Shown: piece by piece, positions 44,451 to 53,259 of the stretch | Layout of the letters: every line of letters starts with the position of its first letter | Position numbering within the stretch: the first letter of the stretch is position 1 | Assembly: GCF_900088825.1 (NCBI RefSeq) | Contig: NZ_LT592170.1 | Location: forward strand, 1,166,852 to 1,230,851 | Origin: Thiomonas delicata | GTDB lineage: Bacteria; Pseudomonadota; Gammaproteobacteria; Burkholderiales; Burkholderiaceae_C | Direction: 5' to 3' | Length of the DNA stretch: 64,000 nucleotides | Notes under the pieces: generated by a model | The model's input: only the letters and a program-made list of their open reading frames with translations | Told to the model about the DNA's origin: nothing | The model's database searches: none | Position numbers and translations under genes: made by a program

Positions 44451-45566
44451 TAGATGCAGCCCATAAATAGTCTGAACTTTTGGCTATTGTCGTGGTCAGA
44501 TAGGGCATGGATAGTGAAGATGCCCGCCGGCTCAGTCCGGCCGAACAACACGAACGTCGCCGTCAGGTCATTCGGGCGTACCAGCGCAAGGTCAACAAGC
44601 GGCAGATCGCGCGCGATGTGGGGCTGAGCTATTCAGCGACCTGCAAGATCATCGACCGCTTCGCCGCCGAAGGCATGGCGGGCCTGGCGCCACGTCGGCG
44701 CGGTCGCCGGGTCGGAGACCAGCGGGTGCTCACGGCCGAGCAGGAGGCGCACATCCGCCAGACGATCTGCGACAAGCGCCCCGAGCAGCTGAAGATGGAA
44801 TTCGCCCTGTGGAGCCGTGTGGCCGTCATGGAACTCATCGAGCGCGAGTGCCAGGTCCGCTTGCACGTGCGTTCGGTGGGGAAGTATCTGGCGCGCTGGG
44901 GCTTCACGCCGCAACAGCCGATCAAGCGGGCGTACGAGCAGTCGCCCGCTGCGGTGCGCACGTGGCTGCACGAGACCTATCCGGGCATTGCTGCGCGCGC
45001 GAAGGCGGAGGATGCGGAGATCCACTGGGGCGACGAGACCGCCTTGGTGAACACCGATGTGCGCGGCCGCAGCTTCGCGCCCAAGGGCAAGACCCCGGTG
45101 GTGATGGCCGTCGGCGGCACGCGCCAGAAGCTGTCGATGCTGGCCAGCGTCACCAACCAAGGCAAGGCGCGCTGGATGATCATCGACGGCGCGTTCAATC
45201 ACGAGCGGCTGATCGAATTCTTCGAGGCGTTGGTCGCCGACGCCGGGCGCAAGGTGTTCCTGATCCTGGACAACCTTGGCGTGCACCACTGCAAACCGGT
45301 CAAGGCGTGGCTGGCTGCGCACACCGATCGGATGGAGGTGTTCTATCTGCCCAGCTACAGCCCGGAGCTCAACCCCGAGGAGCGTTTGAATGCCGACCTC
45401 AAGCACGTCATCCGGCGCAAGGTGCCGACACGGACCAAGGCCAAGCTGCGTGCCGCCACCGAGGAACACATGGCCGTGATCGGCAGCGAACCTGAACGCG
45501 TCAAAGCCTACTTCCGCGACCCTCGCGTCAAGTATGCCGCTTGATACTGTTTGTGGGCCTGATCAA
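44451..45566 (+). mobile_element. IS630-family insertion sequence
   Basis: A 1116-bp element inserted at TA, with TA duplicated at 44449-44450 and 45567-45568. The ends form imperfect inverted repeats of about 23 bp, aligned on shared blocks GAT, GCCCA, AAA and AGT. It carries one transposase gene and interrupts a GFA gene. Confidence 0.9.
44507..45544 (+). CDS. IS630-family transposase
   Basis: A 345-residue transposase with N-terminal HTH (KRQIARDVGLSYSATCKIIDRFAAEG), a winged second HTH (VAVMELIERECQVRLHVRSVGKYLARWG), and a DDE core: IHWGDETAL (Asp), VFLILDNLGVHHCKPV (Asp) and YLPSYSPELNPEERLNADLK (Glu). Length and frame are intact. Confidence 0.94.
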   Translation: MDSEDARRLSPAEQHERRRQVIRAYQRKVNKRQIARDVGLSYSATCKIIDRFAAEGMAGLAPRRRGRRVGDQRVLTAEQEAHIRQTICDKRPEQLKMEFALWSRVAVMELIERECQVRLHVRSVGKYLARWGFTPQQPIKRAYEQSPAAVRTWLHETYPGIAARAKAEDAEIHWGDETALVNTDVRGRSFAPKGKTPVVMAVGGTRQKLSMLASVTNQGKARWMIIDGAFNHERLIEFFEALVADAGRKVFLILDNLGVHHCKPVKAWLAAHTDRMEVFYLPSYSPELNPEERLNADLKHVIRRKVPTRTKAKLRAATEEHMAVIGSEPERVKAYFRDPRVKYAA

Positions 45567-45922
45567 TAGGCGAACCACTGTCACGCCAGGACGGGTCGAA
45601 GAATCCGCGAAGAGATGAGAGCCGCAATGTGGGCAAAATTTGCGGTTGATGACATTTCCGCTGTCGCTCTCGCTGGTGAATACGCTCATCTCGCCGGACA
45701 CTTCCATGCCATCCGTCGGGAAAATTGCGTTGGCAGTTCCGTTGCCTGAGAAGTGTTGGCATGTCCGGCACCAACAAACTCTGGAAACAACAGGATCCAT
45801 TACGAGCTTGTAGCGCACCTTTCCGCAGAGGCATCCGCCTTCACGCTGCGTCATGATGGTCTTCGGTATTCGGCTTGCATTGAAAACACGCTGTGCGATT
45901 GGCGGGAGTTGCCTCGACAGGC

Positions 45923-46390
45923 TCAGGGCTTGATGTAGTACCAACCTTCGGATTGCAGCTTGACCAATTCATACACACCAGTCTGGACGAACGTGGCTTC
46001 GAGGACGACGCGCTTCTTCGGAATTCTAAGAAATGTCAGCGTATTGACGCAGGCTTTGAACTGCACGCCCTGGTTGGCCAAGCTGCCAATTAAGCCTTCG
46101 AACAGCGCGCCTTGCGGAGTTTTGGTGCCATTCAGCAAAAAGTGAATGGCCTTGCCGTAGCCCACGACGATGAAGCGCATCTTGGGGTCGAGTTGCAGCA
46201 CGTTCTGGATGTTGATCAGGCCTTCATAGGCCTGCTCCAGACCGTCGCTCAACTGCATGGCGACTTTCCAGGGCTCGGAGGATATGGGCTTGGCGGACAC
46301 AGGTCCCTGGCTCTGCGCCTGTGCCACGCCGGCAACGCCGAGCCCCGCCAGACCAACGCCGAGCAGTTTGATGCGATCACGTGGGTTCAT
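45923..46390 (-). CDS. secreted DsrE-like protein 1
   Basis: A 155-residue protein with a signal peptide (MNPRDRIKLLGVGLAGLGVAGVAQAQ, with an RD-R start that could also fit Tat export). The rest follows the DsrE/YchN pattern: WKVAMQLSDGLEQAYEGLINIQNVLQ, MRFIVVGYGKAIHFLL, and GVQFKACVNTLTF with a cysteine at the position used in sulfur relay. It ends YYIKP, like the second DsrE-like gene. It is the last gene of a minus-strand set with a rhodanese and another DsrE-like protein. Confidence 0.75.
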   Translation of the reverse strand: MNPRDRIKLLGVGLAGLGVAGVAQAQSQGPVSAKPISSEPWKVAMQLSDGLEQAYEGLINIQNVLQLDPKMRFIVVGYGKAIHFLLNGTKTPQGALFEGLIGSLANQGVQFKACVNTLTFLRIPKKRVVLEATFVQTGVYELVKLQSEGWYYIKP

Positions 46391-46474
46391 GAGCGTCTCC
46401 TAGTCAGTGTGTTCGTCCAAGCGCGAAGGTTTGACCACAGGAACTCTGATCGGACAGCCTGCTAGTCGCCAAAC

Positions 46475-47452
46475 TCAGCCCGGCAGTCCGACCGTGGGGT
46501 TGCCCAAGTTGGTCCACTCGTTCATCGAACCGGCGTACATTCTGGAATCCTGGTTGCCCATGATTTCGTGCACCACGAACCAAGCGCCCGAAGCAAGATG
46601 ACCCGTGTTGCAGTAGGTGGTGGTGGGCGCGCTGTCGCTAATGTTGGTGACGTGGAAGATTTGCTTGTAGTCCGCAGCGTTCATGAACATCGTCGCGCCA
46701 CGGTCATCCTTCACAATGGCATCGATCGGGAACGACTTCGCACCAGGCAGATGACCAGCGGTCTTGTCGATAGGCTTCTTGGCAATACCCAGGAACTGTG
46801 CCGTCGGGCGCGCATCGATGTACTGCTCGGTGCCGCGCCTCAAACCTTCCTTGACTTCCGACGTCGTGGCCAGTAGCGCCTTGTTCTCGTCCATCGCTTT
46901 CCAGTCGCCTTTAGAGATTGGCGCGGGCTTTGTGCTCACGGGGAAGCCCGCGTTCAACCAGGCGTTGGTGCCGCCGTTGAGAATGGCGACCTGGCCATGG
47001 GGCACGCCAAAGTAGCGCATCTGAAAATACAAGCGGGCGCCGTAATCCATCGTGAACACGGTGGCGCCAGTGGGCACGATGATGATGGGCTTACCGCTGT
47101 TCAAGCCGACTCCATCCATCACCCTGGTGAAGTACTCCGCGGTTGGCATCATGGCCTTGAGCTTGATGCCGTCCACCGTGCGAGCCTCACGAATATTGTT
47201 GAAATTGACTTGCAAGGCACCTGCAATATGCCCACCGCTCTTTGTCACCATGTTGTTGGTCATCACCGGCTTTTCGTCGAACGATTTAAGGCCGTCGCCA
47301 TCGCGAATATCCAGCACAACGACGTCAGCCAAGTGGGCTTTGAGCCATTGCGGTGTGACCAGCGGACCGGGCACACCCATGGCCATGGCGCCTTGCGCGG
47401 TAGTGAAGCCCAAGCCCAGAACGGTGGCGCACATCAGATATTTGAATTTCAT
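46475..47452 (-). CDS. secreted rhodanese-type sulfurtransferase
   Basis: A 325-residue protein with signal peptide MKFKYLMCATVLGLGFTTAQGAMA and two rhodanese domains. The first (VVVLDIRDGDGLKSFDEKP ... GKPIIIVPTGATVF) has no cysteine at the active loop. The second has TTYCNTGHLASGAWFVV, where the Cys is the likely catalytic persulfide carrier. The arrangement matches SseA-type tandem rhodaneses. The ATG at 47452 is behind AAGGAGGAG. Both neighbours are secreted DsrE-like proteins, so a periplasmic sulfur-transfer role is inferred. Confidence 0.82.
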   Translation of the reverse strand: MKFKYLMCATVLGLGFTTAQGAMAMGVPGPLVTPQWLKAHLADVVVLDIRDGDGLKSFDEKPVMTNNMVTKSGGHIAGALQVNFNNIREARTVDGIKLKAMMPTAEYFTRVMDGVGLNSGKPIIIVPTGATVFTMDYGARLYFQMRYFGVPHGQVAILNGGTNAWLNAGFPVSTKPAPISKGDWKAMDENKALLATTSEVKEGLRRGTEQYIDARPTAQFLGIAKKPIDKTAGHLPGAKSFPIDAIVKDDRGATMFMNAADYKQIFHVTNISDSAPTTTYCNTGHLASGAWFVVHEIMGNQDSRMYAGSMNEWTNLGNPTVGLPG

Positions 47453-47599
47453 CGCAACTCCTCCTTGGTATATATCGATCGGGCTGCACCCTGCATTGCA
47501 GAGCCGCTTCAAAGTCGCGACCTGACAAGTTAATGGCTGGCAGGCGCCGCCTGACGACCACGAGTCGTGGTCGTTGAACATGGGGGTTGAAACTTGCTG

Positions 47600-48073
47600 T
47601 TAGGGTTTGATGTAGGAATAGCCCAGCGCTTGTTTCTTCACCAGATATACAACGCCAGATTTTGTATAGTTCAGGTCCGGCAACATGTCTTGTTTCGTCA
47701 GCTTGTCTTTTCTCATGGTGTTTTCGCATGCGATTAGCTTGACTCCCCGCGCAATTGCATTTGATATTCTATTGGCCGCAACGGATTGCATTTCTAACAT
47801 AGGCAAGCCTGGGCCATACGCGACAATTGAAATGTCCACGTTGCCTTTGCCGAGATCTTCCTGAACATTTTCTGCATTATTCAAAGCGAGATTCCATCGC
47901 TTTGGATTGTTATCGCTCACTTGAATAACAACCTTTGTAATCTTACTTGCGACGCTATCTTGACTGGACTCATTGCCTGCCGTTGTCGCCAACGCATTAT
48001 GGCTCAACAAAAAGGCAGCAAGCACTAAAATGGCAATAGATGGAGCGGCCGAGAAAATGGTGTTTGCTTTCAT
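47600..48073 (-). CDS. secreted DsrE-like protein 2
   Basis: A 157-residue protein with signal peptide (SIAILVLAAFLLSHNALATTAG) and a DsrE fold pattern: KVVIQVSDNNPKRWNLALNNAENVQ, VDISIVAYGPGLPML, and GVKLIACENTMRKDKL with a cysteine at the expected position. It ends GYSYIKP, similar to the other DsrE-like protein, so the two are probably distant paralogues. It is visibly more AT-rich than its surroundings. It is the first gene of the set and divergent from a LysR gene. Confidence 0.78.
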   Translation of the reverse strand: MKANTIFSAAPSIAILVLAAFLLSHNALATTAGNESSQDSVASKITKVVIQVSDNNPKRWNLALNNAENVQEDLGKGNVDISIVAYGPGLPMLEMQSVAANRISNAIARGVKLIACENTMRKDKLTKQDMLPDLNYTKSGVVYLVKKQALGYSYIKP

Positions 48074-48255
48074 TTGCTATCTCCTTTAGTGAAAATAAAG
48101 CATCTAATATAAATGGCTTAGTGGTCTTAGTGGTCTTTGCAATTTTCCAGATGGATACGAGGAGTCAGCGCAAAGCCACAACGCATTCTGTCAGTGATCA
48201 CTTGTTTGTTAAATGGCTTATTTCGCACTAGACTGCTCCAAATAGTGGAGCAATC

Positions 48256-49185
48256 ATGGACAAACTCAAAGCCATGCAAACCGTGGTCAGCATTGCAGAT
48301 GAAGGCAGTCTGACGGCGGCCGCCATAGCGCTCGATTCGTCGCTTCCTGCGGTGGTGCGCACACTGGCACAGTTGGAGGCGCACCTAGGCATCCGTCTGT
48401 TCAACCGCACGACGCGACGGATTTCACTGACAGAGGAAGGTCAGCACTACATCGATAGCAGCCGCCAGTTGCTGACGGCGATCGAGGAAGCGGAATCGGC
48501 CTTGACCACGGATGCGGTCGAGCCCAGAGGCCAACTGACGATCACGGCTCCAGTGCTTTACGGGCAAATGCATGTCGCGCCTTCAGTGACGCGGTTCGTT
48601 CGGCGCTACGACAAGGTGCGTGTCAATCTCCTGCTGTCCGATCGCAGGGCCAACTTGCTAGAAGAGCATATCGATGTGGGAATTCGCATTGGCGCTCTGG
48701 ACGATTCATCGCTGATTGCACAGGCTTTGGGCAGTGTGCGCCGCATTGTCGTCGCCAGCCCTGAATATCTCGCATGTCATGGAGTGCCCAACCATCCGTC
48801 GGATCTGCTCAAGACCAATTGCGTGCGATTCTCTAACGGAGCGGGTCCGTGGTGGACGTTTTATGAAAACAACAAACCATTCAAGGTCGCTGTGAGCGGT
48901 AATCTAATGTTCAACCTCACCGCCCCAGCCATCGAAGCTTGCACGGCCGGTTTGGGTTTCGGCATGTTTTTTTTATATCAAGTAGCGCATCAACTCGCGC
49001 ATAATGATCTTCGCGTCGTTTTGGCATCGTTCGAGCCACCTGCGAAACCGATCAATCTTGTTTACCCGCATGCGCGACTACTGCCAGCTCGAATTAAGTT
49101 TTTTACCGAGTGGATGAAGCGGGAGCTATCTGAAGGGCACCTCGAAAAAACCTCCCCCTGTGCCGACAACACAGGCATGATGTGA
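48256..49185 (+). CDS. LysR-family regulator of the DsrE-rhodanese cluster
   Basis: A 309-residue CrgA-type LysR: MDKLKAMQTVVSIADEGSLTAAAIALDSSLPAVVRTLAQLEAHLG, then an effector domain (GQLTITAPVLYGQMHVAPSVTRF). It is divergent from the secreted DsrE gene with a 182-bp gap, so it probably controls the cluster. The stretch 49186-49363 has no gene. Confidence 0.87.
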   Translation: MDKLKAMQTVVSIADEGSLTAAAIALDSSLPAVVRTLAQLEAHLGIRLFNRTTRRISLTEEGQHYIDSSRQLLTAIEEAESALTTDAVEPRGQLTITAPVLYGQMHVAPSVTRFVRRYDKVRVNLLLSDRRANLLEEHIDVGIRIGALDDSSLIAQALGSVRRIVVASPEYLACHGVPNHPSDLLKTNCVRFSNGAGPWWTFYENNKPFKVAVSGNLMFNLTAPAIEACTAGLGFGMFFLYQVAHQLAHNDLRVVLASFEPPAKPINLVYPHARLLPARIKFFTEWMKRELSEGHLEKTSPCADNTGMM

Positions 49186-49363
49186 GATTGTGTGAGGTGA
49201 AGGGGTGGAGATAACCAATGTCAGGGCACCTCAATCCTGACAATGGGGCTGACACGGTCAAGTTTCTGTGTTCAGCGGTCACAGGGGTGACGACTTGGGT
49301 GGGCATGCGAAGGACAGATCTTGGCCGACTCCTGCCGTCGCAGGAATCGGTCCGAAAAGACCT

Positions 49364-49993
49364 TCAGATTTCGGTCTGTTCAGCGATATCGAGCGCATCT
49401 TCTACTTCGATGCCCAAGTAGCGGACTGTGCTCTCCAACTTGGTGTGGCCCAGCAAAAGCTGGACGGCGCGCAGGTTCTTGGTCTTTCGGTAGATGAGCG
49501 TTGCCTTGGTGCGCCGCATGGAGTGCGTGCCATAGGCGTGGCCCTCAAGGCCAATTTCCTCGACCCAACCGTGAACAATACGGGCGTATTGCCGAGTTCC
49601 GAGGTGCGGGGATGTGCGCGTTCGACTTTTGAAGAGATAGTCGTCGCCTCGCAGCCCGGCCATTTTGATCCAGGCCCCGACCGCGTCGCGCGCAGCAGCA
49701 GTGATCTCGAACTGCACAGGGTTGCCAGTCTTGTGCTGGACTACGATCGCCCGACTGGCGATTGCGTCGCCATGGCATACGTCACGGACGCGTAGGGCGA
49801 CGAGATCACAGCCTCGGAGCTTGCTGTCCAAGCCTAGGTTGAGCAAGGCCAACTCGCGCGTGCGGTGCTGCATTTGCAGACGGACGCGGATGGCCCAGAT
49901 GTCTTTTAGCTTGAGCGGTGCCTTCTGCCCGACGACCTTGCCCTTATTCCATGGGGCGGTTGTGTTCTGCCGACCCGAATCGTGTGTGTTCAT
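49364..49993 (-). CDS. small tyrosine recombinase/integrase
   Basis: A 209-residue site-specific recombinase. The C-terminal catalytic domain has Arg in LDSKLRGCDLVALRV, HSMRR (His-x-x-Arg), LLGHTKLESTVRYLG (His then Tyr), so the full RHRHY set appears present. It lacks the usual separate arm-binding domain, so it is a short form. I chose ATG 49993 (MNTHDSGRQ); the longer frame adds unlikely residues. No attachment site was identified nearby. It is probably from a small integron-like or plasmid element rather than the integrase of the conjugative element. Confidence 0.82.
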   Translation of the reverse strand: MNTHDSGRQNTTAPWNKGKVVGQKAPLKLKDIWAIRVRLQMQHRTRELALLNLGLDSKLRGCDLVALRVRDVCHGDAIASRAIVVQHKTGNPVQFEITAAARDAVGAWIKMAGLRGDDYLFKSRTRTSPHLGTRQYARIVHGWVEEIGLEGHAYGTHSMRRTKATLIYRKTKNLRAVQLLLGHTKLESTVRYLGIEVEDALDIAEQTEI

Positions 49994-50398
49994 GGCGATC
50001 CCCTGAGAGAACATCGCCGGCAACATGCCAGCGACGCGACCAACGACGGTCGCGCGCCAACTTTGCGCCAGAACCTCGAAGGCAGGAGTCGGCCAGGAGC
50101 AGTCCAACGCGACGTTTGCGAAGTTGCGCTTTGAAGGGCTGCCTCACTCTGAAACCTGCCGGACGGTGAACGCGCGCTCCTCGGCCGAAGCGGGCACTGG
50201 CTGCAACCCGCGCCGACAGCAGCAATGCGCCAGGCAGCGGTCGCCGCGATCAACGGCCCCCTGGCCTGTGCGGCTGCCATCCTGGCCTGTCAACCCAACC
50301 GGCTTCCGCTGAACCCGGGGCGGTTCAAACCGAGACAAGCGGGGCGCCTCGGATATGAGCGGCCGAGCGCATCGGACCGTGCGGTGTAAGCTATCCGC
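49994..50398. other. intergenic region without a supported gene
   Basis: About 400 bases between the integrase start and a GtrA gene. Only short GC-rich frames are present, with no recognisable protein motif. It may contain the integrase promoter and remnants of older insertions. Confidence 0.4.
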
Positions 50399-50830
50399 AT
50401 GAAGATTTCGACTGTGTCACTGCTCGCCGTTGGTGGCCGTTTCGTTCGCTTCGCGGTTGTCGGAGCGTCTGGCACAGCGATCCAATACATTGTCCTGGGC
50501 TTGGGTGTTGAGTGGTTGCATTGGTCTCCAGTCGATGCCTCTGCTGCAGGATATATCCTGGGTTCAATTTCAAACTATGGACTGAACCATGCATTCACAT
50601 TTCGAAGTGCGAGACGTCATAGCTCCGCAGCACCGCGTTACTTCATGGTCTTGGGAATCGGTTGGTTAATAAATACGGGATCAATGGCGATTTTAGTCAA
50701 CGCAGTCCATGTAAATTATTGGATCGCTCAGATTTTCGTAACAGGCTTCGGATTAATCTGGAATTTTCTTGGCAGTCACTTTTGGGCGTTCCGGGAGGTG
50801 GCAAATCCCGCTGCGGAAATAATCGACTGA
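50399..50830 (+). CDS. GtrA-family membrane protein
   Basis: A 143-residue protein with four membrane helices and the GtrA pattern (GRFVRFAVVGASGTAIQYIVL, YILGSISNYGLNHAFTF, LGIGWLINTGSMAILVN, IWNFLGSHFWAF). GtrA proteins are thought to flip lipid-linked sugars or act with glycosyltransferases; no partner is nearby. The lower GC content suggests separate acquisition. Confidence 0.82.
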   Translation: MKISTVSLLAVGGRFVRFAVVGASGTAIQYIVLGLGVEWLHWSPVDASAAGYILGSISNYGLNHAFTFRSARRHSSAAPRYFMVLGIGWLINTGSMAILVNAVHVNYWIAQIFVTGFGLIWNFLGSHFWAFREVANPAAEIID

Positions 50831-51203
50831 GGCCGTCGCTACCTTCGCCGACTGTGCATTACCTAGGGCTCGATGGCCGAGGGACAAAGGACGCGTGGAG
50901 CACAGGACCGCTTGAGTTCATGGTGCTCCTCCTTTCGATGATCGGAGCCGAATGCCTCGGTCACCAACATAGTGATTGCCATTCTTCCGAAGCCGCGCAG
51001 CCCTCCCCGGAGCGCTTGCCGCGAAGGCTGCTTAGGTCATGGCCGAGGTGCCGACGTTGGACGGGTGACCGGAGGTCGGCCAAAACGGGCGTCGGGCATG
51101 GCAGATGGCGGTGGCAGCAATGCGGAGGTCAGCGGTCGCTGGTGGCGTCGGACGGGTAGGAGCTCCGAGGCGATTCGGATTGCAGACCGGGCACCACCAA
51201 AGT
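50831..51203. other. intergenic region without a supported gene
   Basis: About 370 bases downstream of gtrA and the ABC ATPase gene, which face each other. Frames here are short and unlike known proteins. It may hold transcript ends of both. Confidence 0.4.
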
Positions 51204-51848
51204 TTAGCCGGCCCTCCTGTCTCGACTCGGTCGGCCCGCAACCTCATCGATGTCGACCACCGTCGCGCCGCATGCCTCGACAAACGCGGCATCATGGCTG
51301 GCAAACAGGGTCAACGCATGTTGCGATCTGTCGGCAATTCGACGCGCCAACGCAGTGCGGGCGGCATGATCCAGGCCATTGCTCGGCTCATCGAGCAAGA
51401 GCACCGGCGCGTCGCCGATCCAGGCAGCGCAAAGCAGATACTTTTTTTGCGTGCCCAGCGACATAGCCGAGAAACGAGCGGCCAGATAGGGCGTCAAACC
51501 CAGTTCGTCAATCATCTCCTCCATTGATCCGCAGCCATCGTACTTCCGAGTCTGCACAACAAAATCGAGGAAGTCGCGGCCGGTGATGAACGGGTAAATC
51601 GAGCTCGTATCTGGCGCATATCCCAGACGCTTGCGTGCTTCTACAGGAGCGGCTTGCAAGCTCAAGCCTTCGATCCAGACCTCTCCCGCATCCGGCGCGA
51701 TAGCCCCCGCAAACAAGGCCAGTAGCGTGGACTTTCCTACACCATTCGGACCTTGCAGGGCGTATGCACCGAGCCCGAGTTGGCCAGTGATCGCGTCAAT
51801 GACTCGCCGGCCGGCGTATGCCTTGGACAGTCCCTCGAAGCGCAGCAT
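51204..51848 (-). CDS. ABC transporter ATP-binding protein
   Basis: A 214-residue ATPase: Walker A QGPNGVGKSTLLALFAG, a degenerate signature (FSAMSLGTQKKYLLCAAW, in place of LSGGQ), Walker B PVLLLDEPSNGLDH, and His switch ASHDAAFVE. It starts 9 bp after the permease stop, so the two form one transcript. The small size and the unusual signature resemble the ATPases of CcmA/bacteriocin-export type transporters; the substrate is unknown. Confidence 0.85.
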   Translation of the reverse strand: MLRFEGLSKAYAGRRVIDAITGQLGLGAYALQGPNGVGKSTLLALFAGAIAPDAGEVWIEGLSLQAAPVEARKRLGYAPDTSSIYPFITGRDFLDFVVQTRKYDGCGSMEEMIDELGLTPYLAARFSAMSLGTQKKYLLCAAWIGDAPVLLLDEPSNGLDHAARTALARRIADRSQHALTLFASHDAAFVEACGATVVDIDEVAGRPSRDRRAG

Positions 51849-51857
51849 GGCGTCCCC

Positions 51858-53066
51858 CTAGTGAATCGTTGCCGCAACCGCGGCGGCGGACCAGGCACCC
51901 GCCGTCAGGGCGGCGAGCAACGTGGCCTGCCGTCCACCGCGTAGCAGGGGCCAGCGCAACGCCACGATGAGCCCCCAATAAGCCAGGAGCAGCGGTAGTG
52001 CGGGGGCCCGTGCATCCGATGCCCGCAGGTACAGCGGCACCAGCACGACGGTTGCGGGAACGGTGCCCAGAATCACAAGAAAACGCGTGTCCCGTACGAA
52101 CCAGGAATGCCTGGGCAGAGGCAAGGCATTCAGGTATGTCGACACGCGAGCATGGGCATCCCGCAGGGTGCGGTACCACCCCGCGGAAATCAGCGCGAGG
52201 ACGGCAAGTGCCAAGGCGATGGTCGGCAAGGCTCGGCTGTCAAAACCGAAAGCGACACAAAGGGCGTTGGCGCCCACTACGATCCCCAGTTGGCTCGCAA
52301 CGCGCAGCAGTGTCACGGGTTGCGCCAAGAGGGCCTTGCATTGGATGCGTACGTCCGGCGGCAATACGCGCAACAACTGTGGAGCCAGCGGTCGCTTGTT
52401 CGTGCGCCATCGGGTGGAATGACGCGGGAAAGGGGCAAGGGTCGATAGGCCGAGACCGAGCGCACCAAGGAACATGATCCCTTGCTGTGGTGGTGTGGAC
52501 ACTTCCAGTGCCTGGCTCAACAAGAGCGTTGCCATCAGGACGGGAATCACCCCAAACCAACGCCGCTCGACGACCGTGAGCTGGAGCAGCAGTGCCAAGG
52601 CCGTGGTAACCAGGACCGCGGCAAGATCGCGACCGCCATCCGTCTGCGCTCTGGCGGACGTCACCAGCAACGTTGCCACAATCGGAGCAATCAGCACGGT
52701 ATTGGCAGGAATCAGGACGGCCAAATCCACGATGCGAAGTACTGTCTTGGTCAGCGGCAGTGTTTGCAGGTAGCGACGACCTTCACCACCGGAAAGCGCT
52801 TGGCGTTGCACCAAGGCCCAAAGTGCAGCGACAACGAGGAGCGCACCCAATCGCACGATATGCCAAAGGAAGTCGTGCCCCGGTTGGAACGTCTGAAGCA
52901 AGGGATAGGACAGGGCGAAGAGCAAGCCGCGCAGTGGCGTGTCCATCGGTACGAGAATCCCGGCCAAGACGAACCACTGCCAATGGCGCTGCATGGCACG
53001 TGTGGTGACCGTGCCCCACCAGCGAAGGCGCCAAGCAATCAACTGGCGAATGATCAAGTAAGGCAT
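51858..53066 (-). CDS. ABC transporter permease-like membrane protein
   Basis: A 402-residue polytopic protein with roughly ten membrane helices, among them HWQWFVLAGILVPM, LVVAALWALVQ, TVLIAPIVATLLV and LIVALRWPLL. I chose ATG 53066 because residues before it are not membrane-like. It is followed directly by the ATPase gene. It does not match a family I recognise; the pairing with one half-size ATPase suggests an exporter. No immunity or peptide gene was seen beside it. Confidence 0.7.
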   Translation of the reverse strand: MPYLIIRQLIAWRLRWWGTVTTRAMQRHWQWFVLAGILVPMDTPLRGLLFALSYPLLQTFQPGHDFLWHIVRLGALLVVAALWALVQRQALSGGEGRRYLQTLPLTKTVLRIVDLAVLIPANTVLIAPIVATLLVTSARAQTDGGRDLAAVLVTTALALLLQLTVVERRWFGVIPVLMATLLLSQALEVSTPPQQGIMFLGALGLGLSTLAPFPRHSTRWRTNKRPLAPQLLRVLPPDVRIQCKALLAQPVTLLRVASQLGIVVGANALCVAFGFDSRALPTIALALAVLALISAGWYRTLRDAHARVSTYLNALPLPRHSWFVRDTRFLVILGTVPATVVLVPLYLRASDARAPALPLLLAYWGLIVALRWPLLRGGRQATLLAALTAGAWSAAAVAATIH

Positions 53067-53259
53067 GACATCATGCGGCGGAACGCAAGAGCGGGTTGCC
53101 GGACATTGTGCAACAGAGACATGATGGCGGGTGGCCCTGCAAGCGGTCAGTGAGTTGCTGGATCCCAGCGACAGCAACCGCTGCAATGCGGTCGTCGGGT
53201 TGGGGCTCGGGAATGACCGGTCAGGCCGATGAGCGACCGTCAGACCGAAAGGTCATGGG

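Larger units (their letters stand above)
44311..45854 (-). pseudogene. GFA-family protein gene split by IS630
   Basis: The N-terminal part (45854-45567) encodes REGGCLCGKVRYKL, VCWCRTCQHFSGNGTANAIFP and KFCPHCGSHLFADSS, the cysteine motifs of glutathione-dependent formaldehyde-activating (GFA/DUF636) proteins. The C-terminal part (44448-44311) continues GTLDNPSSVRPAANIWVASAPAWACFDP, also typical of the family. Removing the IS and one TA restores a continuous frame of about 141 residues. The truncated N-terminal frame now ends inside the IS after foreign residues, and the product probably does not function. Confidence 0.87.

Noticed and set aside
49364-49993. Tyrosine recombinase as the integrase of the conjugative element
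   Set aside because: It is only 209 residues, lacks an arm-binding domain and lies about 30 kb from the transfer genes in an IS-rich patch with no visible attachment sites.
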